Positions 27,260 through 35,992 are shown, counted from the first letter of the stretch. The stretch: DNA of 64,000 bases from an uncultured Clostridia bacterium (GCA_947629335.1 CANRDI010000001.1:343572-407571), one strand, 5' to 3'. Notes: generated by a model not told the origin, from the letters alone. Numbers and translations: made by a program.

Positions 27260-27650
27260 AATTTTCATCTGAATTATTTCATTATTCATTTTCGGTTCCC
27301 GAAAGAATTTTCCTTTCGCAGCTTACAAACTGCTGTTCATTATATATGAATATATGAATATTCCGACAACCGAATGCCCGCGAAAATTGCTGTTCACAAT
27401 ATACAATATTCCGACAGCCGAGATCCCGCGAAAATACGGACTGTTTATAATAAGCGCGCAGATCTGCGGCTTTCGACAAGCGCTTTTCGGACTTTACGCT
27501 TTAGCCTGACTCAAATTTAAAAACAATATACTCAATTTTTCATAATTCCGCATAAAAGTATATTAACATAATTTAAACTTTTTTTCAAGAGGTTATTGTT
27601 TTTTTTTGTGAAATGTGCTACAATAATATAATGAGATAAAAATACGGGGA
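27260..27650. other. Divergent intergenic region with a degenerate direct repeat
   Basis: The 430-nt gap between divergent dusB and the 27658 gene has no convincing gene. A block TATTCCGACAACCGAATGCC, then CGCGAAAATTGCTGTT (27357-27394) recurs imperfectly as ATATTCCGACAGCCGAGATC, then CCGCGAAAATACGGACTGTT (27408-27448). TACAAT-like -10 sequences occur near 27620. Confidence 0.5.
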
Positions 27651-27657
27651 GAAATAT

Positions 27658-28428
27658 ATGGCTTCAGAGAAAAAAACAGGAGAAAGAGTAGGACTTCTTG
27701 ACGAGCTTCGCGGTTTTGCCATTATTTGTATGGTGGTTTATCACGCGTTGTATGACCTTAATTTTATTTTCGGCGTTAAAGTACCGGTTTTTTTTGACGA
27801 TTGGTTCGATATTATACAGTCGTCTTTCGCGGGTCTGTTTATCTTTATTTCGGGAACAGTCTGCCGCTATTCACATAATAACCTCAAACGCGGCGCTCAG
27901 TGCTTTTTCTTCGGAATGATACTTACTTTCTTAATACCCTTTTTCGTCAACGGAACGGTTTATTTCGGGATTTTACATTTTCTGGGAATTTCAATGATGA
28001 TCTTCGGACTTTCCGAAAAAGTCCTTGACGTTATGCCGGCTTTGGTAGGAATTATTGTTTTCGGACTTCTGTTTGCGCTTTCTTATAACGTTATGATAGA
28101 CTATAACAGCGGAACAGGCGGCTATTTCGGGATCGAGGGACTTTTTAAATGGATGCTGCCCGAAAAACTATACAGCGTAGGGGTGTTGTTCCCACTCGGA
28201 TTTAACAGCAGTTCGTTCGGTTCTATGGACTATTTCCCGCTTTTTCCGTGGCTGTTTTTGTTTCTTGCGGGGAGCTATTTCGGAATTTGGGCGAAAAACG
28301 GTTCGCTTCCGAAATTCTTCTACCGCGTACATATAAAATGGCTTGCAGCAGTAGGACGTTATACGATTTGGATATATATGCTCCACCAGCCCATCGTTTA
28401 TCTCATTTTTTCTCTTATTTTCCGATAA
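27658..28428 (+). CDS. DUF1624 / HGSNAT-like membrane acyltransferase
   Basis: 256 residues with about seven TM helices. The N-terminus GLLDELRGFAIICMVVYHALYDLNFIF is the signature of DUF1624, related to the heparan-alpha-glucosaminide N-acetyltransferase catalytic domain, with the conserved Asp-Arg and the His in helix 1. The C-terminus ends WIYMLHQPIVYLI, also typical. Such proteins may O- or N-acylate surface polymers; the substrate here is unknown. GGGAGAAATAT precedes the ATG. Confidence 0.85.
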   Translation: MASEKKTGERVGLLDELRGFAIICMVVYHALYDLNFIFGVKVPVFFDDWFDIIQSSFAGLFIFISGTVCRYSHNNLKRGAQCFFFGMILTFLIPFFVNGTVYFGILHFLGISMMIFGLSEKVLDVMPALVGIIVFGLLFALSYNVMIDYNSGTGGYFGIEGLFKWMLPEKLYSVGVLFPLGFNSSSFGSMDYFPLFPWLFLFLAGSYFGIWAKNGSLPKFFYRVHIKWLAAVGRYTIWIYMLHQPIVYLIFSLIFR

Positions 28429-28457
28429 TGTGAAAAAAAATCGGCATAAATTCAGAG

Positions 28458-28486
28458 TTGAAAATTTGAGAAAAATTCAGTATAAT
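28458..28486 (+). promoter_or_regulatory. Promoter of lon
   Basis: TTGAAA (28458-28463) and TATAAT (28481-28486) with 17-nt spacing; no CIRCE-type or other heat-shock operator is recognisable nearby. Confidence 0.7.
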
Positions 28487-28539
28487 GAAAATATACAAAT
28501 ATGTTTTGACAATATGTTATTTCAGAAAGGATAGAATAC

Positions 28540-30942
28540 ATGAACAAAAATAATATTATGCCCGCTATCCCTCTCAGGGGACTTGTGGTATTTCCTTCAA
28601 TGGTCCTTCATTTTGACGTTGGCAGAGAGCGTTCTGTCGCGGCGCTCAAAGCGGCTCTCGCAAACGACGGACTTATATTTCTCGTGTCACAGAAAAACGC
28701 GGGAGATATTGACCCCGACTCGGACGCTATATTCAGCGTCGGCGTCGTCGCGGAAATACGCCAGCTTTTGACTACGCCCGACGGACTTACGAGAGTTCTC
28801 GTCGAAGGTCTTTATAAAGCGAAGATAGTAAATGAAATAAGCTGTGCGGAATACCTTAAATACGAAGTCGCGCGTGTAAATACAAAGACAGCTCCGCTTT
28901 CCGAAAAGGTCGAAACGGCTATGATACGCTCGCTCAGACAAACGTTTGAAGATTATGCGACGATAACGCCGAAGATGCCGCGCGAACTTTACGACAGCAT
29001 TATGTCCGAAACTGACCTAACAAGGCTTTTTGACAAAGTTGTTTTTAACGTTGTTCTGAAAGTAGACGAAAAACAGCGGCTTCTTGAAACAAACAGCCTC
29101 ACAAAGCGCGTGACGATGCTTATTTCCATGCTGAAAAATGAGCTTGAAATAATGCATACGGAAATGGAAATAAACGAGCAGGTGCGCGAACAGGTCGATA
29201 AAAACCAGCGCGAATATTATCTGCGCGAACAGCTCAGGGCAATTTCCCGCCAGCTCGGAAACGGCGACGATCCGTTGGAGGAACAGCAGGAATACATAGC
29301 GCAAATTTATTCGCTGGGACTTCCCGAACAGTCTGAGGAAAAACTTTTAAAAGAAGTGGATAAGCTTGGAAGAATGTCAGGTTCTTCTCAGGAAGCCGCC
29401 GTTTTGCGGACATATCTCGACACAGTTCTGTCTATCCCCTTTAACAAGCGCACAAAGGATAAACTCAGTATCGAAGCCGTAAAAAAACAGCTCGATAAAG
29501 ACCACTACGGAATGAAAAAAGTTAAGGAGCGTATCCTTGAAACAATTGCGGTGAGGGCGCTCGCACCCGATGTAAAGGGGCAGATAATCTGCCTTTACGG
29601 ACCTCCGGGGGTTGGAAAGACCTCGATCGGCAAGTCTATAGCAAAGGCGCTCGGACGCAAATACGCGAGAATATCTCTCGGCGGCGTCAGAGATGAGGCA
29701 GAAATACGCGGTCACAGAAAAACATATGTAGGAGCAATGCCGGGGCGCATTATTGACGCGCTTAAAAGCGCTAAGACGATAAATCCCGTTATACTGCTCG
29801 ACGAGATCGACAAGATGAACAGCGACTATAAGGGCGATCCGTCTTCGGCTATGCTCGAAGTTCTTGATTCGGAACAGAACAGCGCGTTTGTCGATCACTA
29901 TGTAGAAATTCCCGTTGATTTGAGCGAAGTCCTTTTTATAACAACTGCAAACGACCTCAGCACTATCCCTGCGCCGCTTCTTGACAGAATGGAAGTTATA
30001 GAGCTTTCGAGCTATACGCGCGAGGAAAAGTTCAATATTGCCAAAAAACACCTTATCCCGAAACAGCTCAAAAAAAGCGGTGAAAGCGCGAAACTGCTTA
30101 AAATAAACGACAAGGCTCTTTACTCGATAATTGACGGTTATACAAGAGAAGCGGGCGTAAGAAAACTTGAAAGGCAGATCTCCGAAATTTGCAGAAAAGC
30201 CGCGAAAATGATAGTTACGGGTCAAAAAACTGTAAGCGTGACCGAAAATAATCTTGAAGAATTTTTGGGTACAAGAAAATATATGCCCGAAAAGATCTCG
30301 GCAAGAGATGAAGTGGGACTTGTAAACGGTCTTGCGTGGACATCGGTTGGCGGAACTATGCTGCCGCTTGAGGTGCTTGTTCTTGACGGAACGGGAAAAA
30401 CCGAGTTTACAGGCTCTCTCGGAGAGGTCATGAAAGAATCGGCAAAGATAGCTGTCAGCCTGACGCGCGCTCTCGCGGACAAATACGGCATTGACAAAGA
30501 GTTTTACAAGAACAAGGACATACATATCCATGCGCCCGAAGGAGCTGTTCCTAAGGATGGACCGTCGGCGGGAGTTACGCTTACGACTGCGCTTGTTTCG
30601 GCGCTTTCGGGAACGCCCGTGCGCAGAGATGTGGCAATGACGGGAGAAATAACGCTCCGCGGGAAAGTGCTTGCGATAGGCGGGCTTAAAGAAAAGACAA
30701 TGGCGGCGTACAGAGCGGGAATATCGACGGTTTGCATACCGAAAGACAATCTGCCCGACCTTGACGAAATTGACGAAAAAATCCGAGACAGCATAAAATT
30801 TGTCGCGGCAGAGGATATTTCGACGGTCCTTGAAACGGCGCTTGTTATGCCGAATTGCTCGGTAAAACAGAAGAGAGATATATCCGATAAGAGAGTTGTC
30901 AATAAGTCGGAGTTGAAGAAAAAACCTGTGCTTAACGCTTAA
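28540..30942 (+). CDS. lon: ATP-dependent protease Lon (LonA)
   Basis: 800 residues. The N-terminal substrate-recognition domain starts IPLRGLVVFPSMVLHFDVGRERS. The AAA+ module follows with Walker A GPPGVGKTS near residue 354, then ISLGGVRDEAEIRGHRKTYVGAMPGRI and Walker B ILLDEIDKM. The protease domain has catalytic Ser676 (in KDGPSAG) and Lys719 (GLKEK). The last ~35 residues are a basic extension. It degrades misfolded and regulatory proteins in the cytoplasm. engB follows on the same strand after 141 nt. Confidence 0.97.
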   Translation: MNKNNIMPAIPLRGLVVFPSMVLHFDVGRERSVAALKAALANDGLIFLVSQKNAGDIDPDSDAIFSVGVVAEIRQLLTTPDGLTRVLVEGLYKAKIVNEISCAEYLKYEVARVNTKTAPLSEKVETAMIRSLRQTFEDYATITPKMPRELYDSIMSETDLTRLFDKVVFNVVLKVDEKQRLLETNSLTKRVTMLISMLKNELEIMHTEMEINEQVREQVDKNQREYYLREQLRAISRQLGNGDDPLEEQQEYIAQIYSLGLPEQSEEKLLKEVDKLGRMSGSSQEAAVLRTYLDTVLSIPFNKRTKDKLSIEAVKKQLDKDHYGMKKVKERILETIAVRALAPDVKGQIICLYGPPGVGKTSIGKSIAKALGRKYARISLGGVRDEAEIRGHRKTYVGAMPGRIIDALKSAKTINPVILLDEIDKMNSDYKGDPSSAMLEVLDSEQNSAFVDHYVEIPVDLSEVLFITTANDLSTIPAPLLDRMEVIELSSYTREEKFNIAKKHLIPKQLKKSGESAKLLKINDKALYSIIDGYTREAGVRKLERQISEICRKAAKMIVTGQKTVSVTENNLEEFLGTRKYMPEKISARDEVGLVNGLAWTSVGGTMLPLEVLVLDGTGKTEFTGSLGEVMKESAKIAVSLTRALADKYGIDKEFYKNKDIHIHAPEGAVPKDGPSAGVTLTTALVSALSGTPVRRDVAMTGEITLRGKVLAIGGLKEKTMAAYRAGISTVCIPKDNLPDLDEIDEKIRDSIKFVAAEDISTVLETALVMPNCSVKQKRDISDKRVVNKSELKKKPVLNA

Positions 30943-30976
30943 AGGGCTATATTAAGGCAAGTTTTCAGCGTATAAC

Positions 30977-31041
30977 AGCGTACAGTCGTTTCGCTTATTT
31001 TGCGTCGGCTTCACCGAGCAAAGCGCGATAGACTGTACGCT
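30977..31041 (+). promoter_or_regulatory. Long inverted repeat in the lon-engB gap
   Basis: A perfect 11-bp stem AGCGTACAGTC (30977-30987) / GACTGTACGCT (31031-31041) encloses weaker inner pairing (CGCTT with AAGCG). There is no T tract. It may be a processing or attenuation structure ahead of engB. Confidence 0.5.
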
Positions 31042-31083
31042 ATTGCACTGTATAAATCCGAAACATTACACCAGGAGAAACAA

Positions 31084-31668
31084 ATGAACTACAATACTGC
31101 GAAATTTTTCGCTTCTTACGGAAAAATTGAACAGCTCCCCCTGCCCGAACGGACGGAAATTGCGTTTATAGGGCGGTCAAATGTAGGAAAATCCTCAATG
31201 ATAAACAAAATACTGAACCGCAAAAATCTCGCTCGCGCCTCGGCTGAGCCGGGAAAAACCGCGACGATAAATTTTTACGAGCTTGAAAACATTTTTCTTG
31301 TTGACTTGCCCGGATACGGATATGCAAAGGCTGCAAAGACCGAAAAGCGAAGATTTTCAGAGCTTATAGGCGGATATTTGTCGGCGGAGCGTTATCTGGG
31401 ACTTGTTATCCAGCTCGTTGATTTCAGACATTCGCCGTCTGATGATGATATTAAGATGATAAATGCGCTTATTGACGGGGAATTTCCGTTTGTTGTCGCG
31501 CTGACAAAAGCTGATAAGCTGTCTAAAACAGAACGCGCAATGCGGCTCGAAGAACTGAAAAACGAGCTTCCCTGCGCCGAAAGCCTTACGGTCATAGAAT
31601 TTTCATCGCAGACGGGCGAGGGTTCTGAAATGCTCAGAGAAATAATCGAAGAAATTGCGAGCGAGTAA
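31084..31668 (+). CDS. engB: Ribosome-biogenesis GTPase EngB/YsxC
   Basis: 194 residues from ATG 31084 with CAGGAG upstream (the frame is open further 5', but this is the canonical beginning). G1 GRSNVGKSS, a G2 region with T in PGKTATINFYE, G3 DLPGYG, G4 TKADK and G5 FSSQTG are all present. EngB assists 50S subunit assembly. lon-engB adjacency is common in Gram-positive bacteria. Confidence 0.95.
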   Translation: MNYNTAKFFASYGKIEQLPLPERTEIAFIGRSNVGKSSMINKILNRKNLARASAEPGKTATINFYELENIFLVDLPGYGYAKAAKTEKRRFSELIGGYLSAERYLGLVIQLVDFRHSPSDDDIKMINALIDGEFPFVVALTKADKLSKTERAMRLEELKNELPCAESLTVIEFSSQTGEGSEMLREIIEEIASE

Positions 31669-31710
31669 TGCGGAGTGACTGACAGAGCCAAAAAAACTAT
31701 ACAATAAGCC

Positions 31711-31742
31711 GACAGGCGCTCTTTTGAGCGTCTGTCTTTTTT
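31711..31742 (+). terminator. Terminator of lon-engB
   Basis: GACAGGCGCTC and GAGCGTCTGTC arms with a TTT loop (31711-31736), followed by TTTTTT. Confidence 0.85.
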
Positions 31743-31752
31743 CTGTAATGTG

Positions 31753-31781
31753 TTGACATTGCAAACGGAATAGTGTATAAT
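31753..31781 (+). promoter_or_regulatory. Promoter of the 31815 gene
   Basis: TTGACA (31753-31758) and TATAAT (31776-31781), spacer 17 nt. Transcription would begin near 31788, which excludes the longer in-frame start at 31773. Confidence 0.8.
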
Positions 31782-31814
31782 ATTTACTATAAATCGGAAT
31801 TCAGAGGTGTTTTT

Positions 31815-32204
31815 ATGGATATTGAAAAGACAAAAGCATATTACTCAGGTTTAAAAAGAGAGGATATTTGTGAATGTATCTATTGTCAGAATTTGATAGA
31901 TGAAATAAAACAATCTTATCCCGATGTAGCAGAATACCTCTTGTCATTAGGAATTAATATTGAAAGACCTTTTGAAGTGTTATTACCCATAGAAGATCAT
32001 ATCAACGGATATATGGATTATCCGAGCGTTCAATATTTAATTGCAGGCAATTCCGACGATTTCAAGGAAACGAAAATCGGCGATACTAAAATAGGAATTA
32101 GTGATTGTCATCCGACTGCCGCCTATGAAGGCGAGCATTTTATTATAGATGCAGGAGAATTTCATATAAAGTGTCGATATGATAAGTACGACTTTAACGA
32201 ATAA
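31815..32204 (+). CDS. Hypothetical protein with an N-terminal CxxC-like motif, 129 aa
   Basis: Starts at ATG 31815 (AGAGGTG upstream). It begins DIEKTKAYYSGLKREDICEC and has a cluster of cysteines in EDICECIYCQN, then EIKQSYPDVAEYLLSLGINIERPFEV. The middle is acidic, with FKETKIGDTKIGISDCHP and a beta-rich end. I recall similar short uncharacterised proteins in Firmicutes but no function. Monocistronic between a promoter and a terminator. Confidence 0.7.
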   Translation: MDIEKTKAYYSGLKREDICECIYCQNLIDEIKQSYPDVAEYLLSLGINIERPFEVLLPIEDHINGYMDYPSVQYLIAGNSDDFKETKIGDTKIGISDCHPTAAYEGEHFIIDAGEFHIKCRYDKYDFNE

Positions 32205-32257
32205 TAACAACGCTAAATTCTTAATTTTCTTAATAAGCAATTTAAATCATAAAAATA

Positions 32258-32297
32258 GCGGCGTGACGCCATTTGGGGTCTCACGCCGCGTTTTTTG
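32258..32297. terminator. Convergent terminator
   Basis: GCGGCGTGA (32258-32266) pairs with TCACGCCGC (32281-32289), followed by GTTTTTTGG on the plus strand and preceded by AAAAAT, so it can serve both the 31815 gene and marR. Confidence 0.85.
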
Positions 32298-32300
32298 GTT

Positions 32301-32744
32301 TCAGCCTTTATCGCTCAGTTTTCCCAACACCTCGTAAAGCAGCCCATAAAGCGTCTTTGCTTTTTCCTGTTCAAGAGCCACGCACTTCACCATTTTCTCA
32401 GGCACGCTCAGCGCCTTTTCCCGAAGCGCCTCGCCGCTTTGAGTTATGGTCACGAAAAGCTCGCGCTCGTCGTTTTCAGAACGCCTGCGCTTTACATATC
32501 CCTTTTCTTCGAGCCTTTTTAAAAGCGGCGTGAGGGTGCTTGAATCAAGATACAGATACTCTCCTACTTCCTTTACACGGAGCTTTTTATGTTCCCACAT
32601 GACCATCATAGTGATGTACTGTGTATATGTCAGATCAAGCTCGTCAAGAAACGGCTTATATGCCTTTACTATCTCCTTTGCGCAGGCGTAAAGAGGGAAA
32701 CATATCTGATTTTCGAGTTTTAAAGGATCAATTATTTCAGGCAT
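32301..32744 (-). CDS. MarR-family transcriptional regulator
   Basis: 147 residues. The winged-helix core is visible: LDLTYTQYITMMVMWEHKKLRVKEVGEYLYLDSSTLTPLLKRLEEKGYVKRRRSENDERELFVTIT is the H3-H4-wing order (described in part; spans residues ~36-100). The ending YEVLGKLSDKG is typical. Cys16 (ICFPLYACAKEI, residues ~13-24) lies in helix 1, the position of the redox-sensing Cys in OhrR-like members. It sits behind a redox-gene cluster, and palindromes near marR and gpx are candidate operators. Confidence 0.88.
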   Translation of the reverse strand: MPEIIDPLKLENQICFPLYACAKEIVKAYKPFLDELDLTYTQYITMMVMWEHKKLRVKEVGEYLYLDSSTLTPLLKRLEEKGYVKRRRSENDERELFVTITQSGEALREKALSVPEKMVKCVALEQEKAKTLYGLLYEVLGKLSDKG

Positions 32745-32794
32745 TTTTTACTCACCTCTTTCATAATACCCAACCATTTCGCAGCATACAGCTG

Positions 32795-32806
32795 AAGTTT
32801 AAACTT
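32795..32806. promoter_or_regulatory. Perfect palindrome upstream of marR (operator candidate)
   Basis: AAGTTTAAACTT is self-complementary over 12 nt and lies ~50 nt upstream of the marR start. MarR-type proteins commonly bind such AT-rich palindromes near their own gene; the link is inferred. Confidence 0.45.
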
Positions 32807-32853
32807 TATGCGTACAATATGCGAAGAACGACGTTATCGCTCTTGATACTGAC

Positions 32854-33261
32854 TCATGAAACAATTTTCTTAGCAAATTCCGCCGCTGCCTTTTTATCCT
32901 CGTCATTCGGTCTGTTTTTGTGGACGATACCGAATTTTCCGCGGCAGGAAAATTCTTCTTCCGCAAGGATTATCCCCTTTTCAGCAAAAAACTTTTCGAC
33001 ATATTTTCTTGTAGATTTTATGCCCGCGGTGGTGCTGAAATTAACGGCTTTTCCTACCTTTACGCTTATATCCGAAATAAACTTTTTTACAGCATTATCA
33101 ACATCAAACGCATAAGGAGCGCTTCCCAAAAACAAAATGTCAACATCTTCCGAAAGCGGGCTTGAAATATCCTTCGCTTCAACGCCGACGGCGCTTGCTA
33201 TAGCCTCGGCTATCTTCTTTGTATTTCCGCTTTTTGAAAAATATCTTACTGCAATTTTCAT
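32854..33261 (-). CDS. Short flavodoxin-like protein
   Basis: 135 residues. It starts MKIAVRYFSKSGNTKKIAEAIA, the phosphate-binding loop of flavodoxins (SKSGNT). Middle strands ILFLGSAPYAF and AVNFSTTAGIKSTRKYVEKFF follow the flavodoxin order. It probably carries FMN and passes electrons in the cytoplasm. It is 15 nt downstream of a second flavodoxin gene. Confidence 0.82.
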   Translation of the reverse strand: MKIAVRYFSKSGNTKKIAEAIASAVGVEAKDISSPLSEDVDILFLGSAPYAFDVDNAVKKFISDISVKVGKAVNFSTTAGIKSTRKYVEKFFAEKGIILAEEEFSCRGKFGIVHKNRPNDEDKKAAAEFAKKIVS

Positions 33262-33276
33262 ATACGTCTTTCTCCC

Positions 33277-33759
33277 TCATATTGAAAGCGTCTTTACCCA
33301 TTTTTCCCATTCTTCGGCGCTCTGAGTGCCGTGGACAACTGTTCCCTCTTCAATTTTCGCAGTATTGCTCACGCTTTTTTTAAGGTCGGCGAGAGCGCTT
33401 CCGAAACCGCTGCTGCCCGATGTTGCAAAAAGTATTATCCTTTTGCCGTCAAAATTGTAACTCTCCAAAAACGTGTTGACAATAGTCGGCGCAGTATACC
33501 ACCAAATCGGAAATCCGAGGAAAAGCACGTCAAACTCCGCGATATTCACATCTGTCGGCAAAATAGCGGGGCGAAGCTCTTTATGCTGCATTTCCACAGA
33601 GCTTCTTGACGACTTGTCGCGCCAGTCAAGGTCGGCGTCGCTGTATTCGGTCTCCGGTTTTATCTCGCAAAGCGTTCCTCCTGCGGCAGCCGCTATCTTT
33701 TTAGCTGCGTCAGCCGTTATTCCTCTCGTGCTGAAATATGCTACAAGGACTTTACTCAT
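33277..33759 (-). CDS. Flavodoxin family protein
   Basis: 160 residues. AGGAGG lies 7 nt before ATG 33759; an in-frame TTG two codons earlier is not needed. MSKVLVAYFSTRGITADAAKKI is the FMN-phosphate loop, and VLFLGFPIWWYTAPTIVNTFLESY with IILFATSGSSGFGSALADL are the aromatic-rich FMN loops of the flavodoxin_4-like group. It follows the TSCPD gene and precedes the other flavodoxin, all on the minus strand. Confidence 0.88.
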   Translation of the reverse strand: MSKVLVAYFSTRGITADAAKKIAAAAGGTLCEIKPETEYSDADLDWRDKSSRSSVEMQHKELRPAILPTDVNIAEFDVLFLGFPIWWYTAPTIVNTFLESYNFDGKRIILFATSGSSGFGSALADLKKSVSNTAKIEEGTVVHGTQSAEEWEKWVKTLSI

Positions 33760-33853
33760 TTTCAAACCTCCTGAAAACTGTTTATTTATTTTCGGCAGCC
33801 AAATGCTGCAAAACTTATAAGATCTGATTTTTCCCGAACATTATCAGGAATTT

Positions 33854-34141
33854 TCAAGCATTTTCCCGCGAACTTACCGCCGCTTTCCGACTTGCTTCAT
33901 AAGCTTCTCTGACGGCTCTGGCGAGCTGGTCGGCGCAAGAAGTAGGTCTTCTGCCGCAGATAACGCCGTTAAGTTTTCCGGCTATTTCCTCTACTGTCCA
34001 ACCCTCAATAAGCAGCGGTATAGCCTTTAGATTTCCGTTGCAGCCGCCCGTAAACTTTACGTTATGCACAATGTCGCCGTCTAAATCAAGGCTTATGAGT
34101 TGTGAACAAGTGTTTTCCGTTTTATAATCATAATGAAACAT
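33854..34141 (-). CDS. TSCPD domain protein
   Basis: 95 residues. Its ATG shares the A of the upstream gpx stop (TGATG), so translation is coupled. The core (CSQLISLDLDGDIVHNVKFTGGCNGNLKAI, then GVICGRRPTSCADQLARAV) contains the TSCPD motif that names the domain, also found at ribonucleotide-reductase C-termini; four cysteines suggest metal or thiol chemistry. Function unknown. Confidence 0.82.
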   Translation of the reverse strand: MFHYDYKTENTCSQLISLDLDGDIVHNVKFTGGCNGNLKAIPLLIEGWTVEEIAGKLNGVICGRRPTSCADQLARAVREAYEASRKAAVSSRENA

Positions 34142-34680
34142 CACAAAACCTCCTCAACTTTAGCTTTTACGTTTTTCATCTGCTCGGTCGGCTCAAAACG
34201 CGCTACAATGTTCCCTTCTCGGTCGATAAGGAATTTTGTGAAATTCCACTTTATATTGCCGTTGTTTTTATAATCCTTGTCCATTTTCTTTACAACAGGC
34301 TTTAGCACAAGTCCCATAGGTCCGTTAAATCCCTCGAAAGTTGAATTCGACGTAAGATATTTGTACAGCGGGATTGCGTTCTCGCCATTCACCTCGATTT
34401 TAGCAAACTGCGGGAAAGTTATGCCGTATCTTCCTGTGCAAAAGCTGTGTATTTCCTCGTCGTCACCGGGAGCTTGGTTTCCAAACTGGTTGCACGGAAA
34501 ATCGAGTATTTCCAGACCGTCCTTTTGGTGCAGTTCATACAAATCTTGAAGTTCATCATACTGCGGAGTAAACCCGCACCCCGTCGCTGTATTTACTATC
34601 AGCAGAACCTTTCCCTTATAATCTGACATCGAAACATCGCTTCCGTCCTGTGCCTTAAAGCTGTAATCATAGATACTCAT
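34141..34680 (-). CDS. Thiol-dependent glutathione-peroxidase-family protein
   Basis: 179 residues, GGAGG before the ATG. It is the cysteine type: Cys35 in VNTATGCGFTPQ, Gln69 in FPCNQFGNQ, and Trp/Asn in IKWNFTKFLID complete the catalytic tetrad. Bacterial members usually reduce peroxides with thioredoxin. First gene of a minus-strand run gpx - TSCPD - flavodoxin - flavodoxin, with marR behind. Confidence 0.93.
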   Translation of the reverse strand: MSIYDYSFKAQDGSDVSMSDYKGKVLLIVNTATGCGFTPQYDELQDLYELHQKDGLEILDFPCNQFGNQAPGDDEEIHSFCTGRYGITFPQFAKIEVNGENAIPLYKYLTSNSTFEGFNGPMGLVLKPVVKKMDKDYKNNGNIKWNFTKFLIDREGNIVARFEPTEQMKNVKAKVEEVL

Positions 34681-34711
34681 AAAAATTCCTCCTGAACTAC
34701 ATTATATTTTT

Positions 34712-34730
34712 TGCAAGATTAAATCTCGCA
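34712..34730. promoter_or_regulatory. Palindromic operator candidate in the gpx leader
   Basis: TGCAAGATTAAATCTCGCA is palindromic except one symmetric pair (arms TGCxAGATT / AATCTxGCA). It lies a few nucleotides downstream of the predicted transcription start. The position and symmetry suit repression by the nearby MarR-family protein; binding is inferred. Confidence 0.55.
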
Positions 34731-34742
34731 CTATCTAATTTT

Positions 34743-34770
34743 ATTATAACACACTTTTTAAATTTGTCAA
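34743..34770 (-). promoter_or_regulatory. Promoter of the gpx operon
   Basis: Minus-strand TTGACA (complement of 34765-34770) and TATAAT (complement of 34743-34748), spacer 16 nt, with TGT before the -10 giving an extended -10. Confidence 0.75.
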
Positions 34771-34798
34771 TAGTTTTTTTAAAATTTTTAAAAAAATT

Positions 34799-34840
34799 TC
34801 TCCGACCGCCGCTTATGCGGCGGTCGGAGAGTGAAAACGT
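34799..34840. repeat. Solitary copy of the GC-hairpin repeat
   Basis: CTCCGACCGCCG and CGGCGGTCGGAG arms around CTTATG form a perfect hairpin; the tail GAGTGAAAACGTTGTCTG matches the other copies. Confidence 0.8.
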
Positions 34841-34873
34841 TGTCTGTCTTTTTTCTTACCTCTTACCTCTAAT

Positions 34874-35992
34874 TCACTTGTTCCACATAATATCGGGCGC
34901 GTCTCCCAACAGCACGATCGGCATTATGCTGTTTATATAAGATATAGCCGACTTTATCGAACGGTTGTCCTCCAGAAACACAAACAATCCGCTCCCCAAT
35001 ACAAGCGACGTCAGATATTCGTCAAATGCCGAAAAACACCTCTTCGCAAAATCCGTCTGCCTTTCAGCTATTGCCCTGTATTCTTTCTCGCTTATCACTC
35101 CGCACGCATATGCCATTCTCGAAAATCCTATCTTTTCACATATGTCCCATGCCGTTACGCCGCCCTTTTCGGGCAGAAATTTCATTATACTGCTCACAAA
35201 CAGCATAAGATCTCCCATAAGCTCGCGCCCGTCGTCCGTGAGTTTATCCATGTCAAAATTCGGCTTTCCTATGGCGCTTGAACAGACATTTCCCAAAACC
35301 ATTGTAAGATTATAGCTCATTTTTTTATCGCATAACTCTGCAAGCGTCCCGAAATCGGTTATTCCGAAATGCTGTTTTAAAAATGTGCGGACAATAGGCT
35401 TTTCCCTATCGGGATATTTTTTCAGAAAATCATTTATGCCCAAGATCTCGTTCGTACCAGGTATCTTTCTTACTGCCGAGAGATATGAAAGCCTTAATGT
35501 AAACCCTTCGTCGGAAACGCGAGCCTTTATTCTGCCCATTTCCCCATAACAGTGCTTTTTGAGCGTATCCTTTACGCGATAAGCCGTATCCGAAAGTTTT
35601 TGCAGATCTTCCGTGATATACCTGTCGCACTCCTTTATTTCATTTTTCAGATCAAGCGCGTCGTTCGGATCGGCGGAAAGTCCTTTTTCATAAAGATGTT
35701 TCGCAGCCAACTCATGGTCGGTCTTATAACAAATGTACCCGTACTGATACCAATACCGCGCCAGCTCTTCAGGTTTTTGGCATTTTGGAAAGATGTCATT
35801 AAGCGCGCGTCTTGCGTCATCATATCTTTCCGTGTTGTTATATGCGCCGATAAGTCTGAAGCGGAGCTTATTGCTCTGACGTTCTTCGGGTATTTCCTCT
35901 ATTATTTCAATTATCCTGTCAAATTTATCCTCGTCATAAAGCCTGTCCAATTCATCATAGATAGGGTCGTTATCGGAAATCAGATTTTCCAT
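34874..35992 (-). CDS. TPR-like helical protein of unknown function, 372 aa
   Basis: GGAGG precedes ATG 35992. The N-terminal ~120 residues consist of helix pairs with TPR spacing (DRLYDEDKFDRIIEIIEEIPEE, LIGAYNNTERYDDARRALNDIFP, YWYQYGYICYKTDHELAAKHLYEKGLSADPND, the last described by its ends). The remaining ~230 residues are mixed and end with hydrophobic helices but no clear TM segment. I do not recognise the C-terminal family. Monocistronic. Confidence 0.7.
   Translation of the reverse strand: MENLISDNDPIYDELDRLYDEDKFDRIIEIIEEIPEERQSNKLRFRLIGAYNNTERYDDARRALNDIFPKCQKPEELARYWYQYGYICYKTDHELAAKHLYEKGLSADPNDALDLKNEIKECDRYITEDLQKLSDTAYRVKDTLKKHCYGEMGRIKARVSDEGFTLRLSYLSAVRKIPGTNEILGINDFLKKYPDREKPIVRTFLKQHFGITDFGTLAELCDKKMSYNLTMVLGNVCSSAIGKPNFDMDKLTDDGRELMGDLMLFVSSIMKFLPEKGGVTAWDICEKIGFSRMAYACGVISEKEYRAIAERQTDFAKRCFSAFDEYLTSLVLGSGLFVFLEDNRSIKSAISYINSIMPIVLLGDAPDIMWNK

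Noticed and set aside
27282..27479. 65-codon frame between dusB and the acyltransferase gene
   Set aside because: It translates a degenerate direct repeat, lacks a ribosome site and resembles no protein family.
31773..31814. Earlier ATG for the 31815 hypothetical gene
   Set aside because: It lies upstream of the predicted transcription start from the TTGACA/TATAAT promoter.
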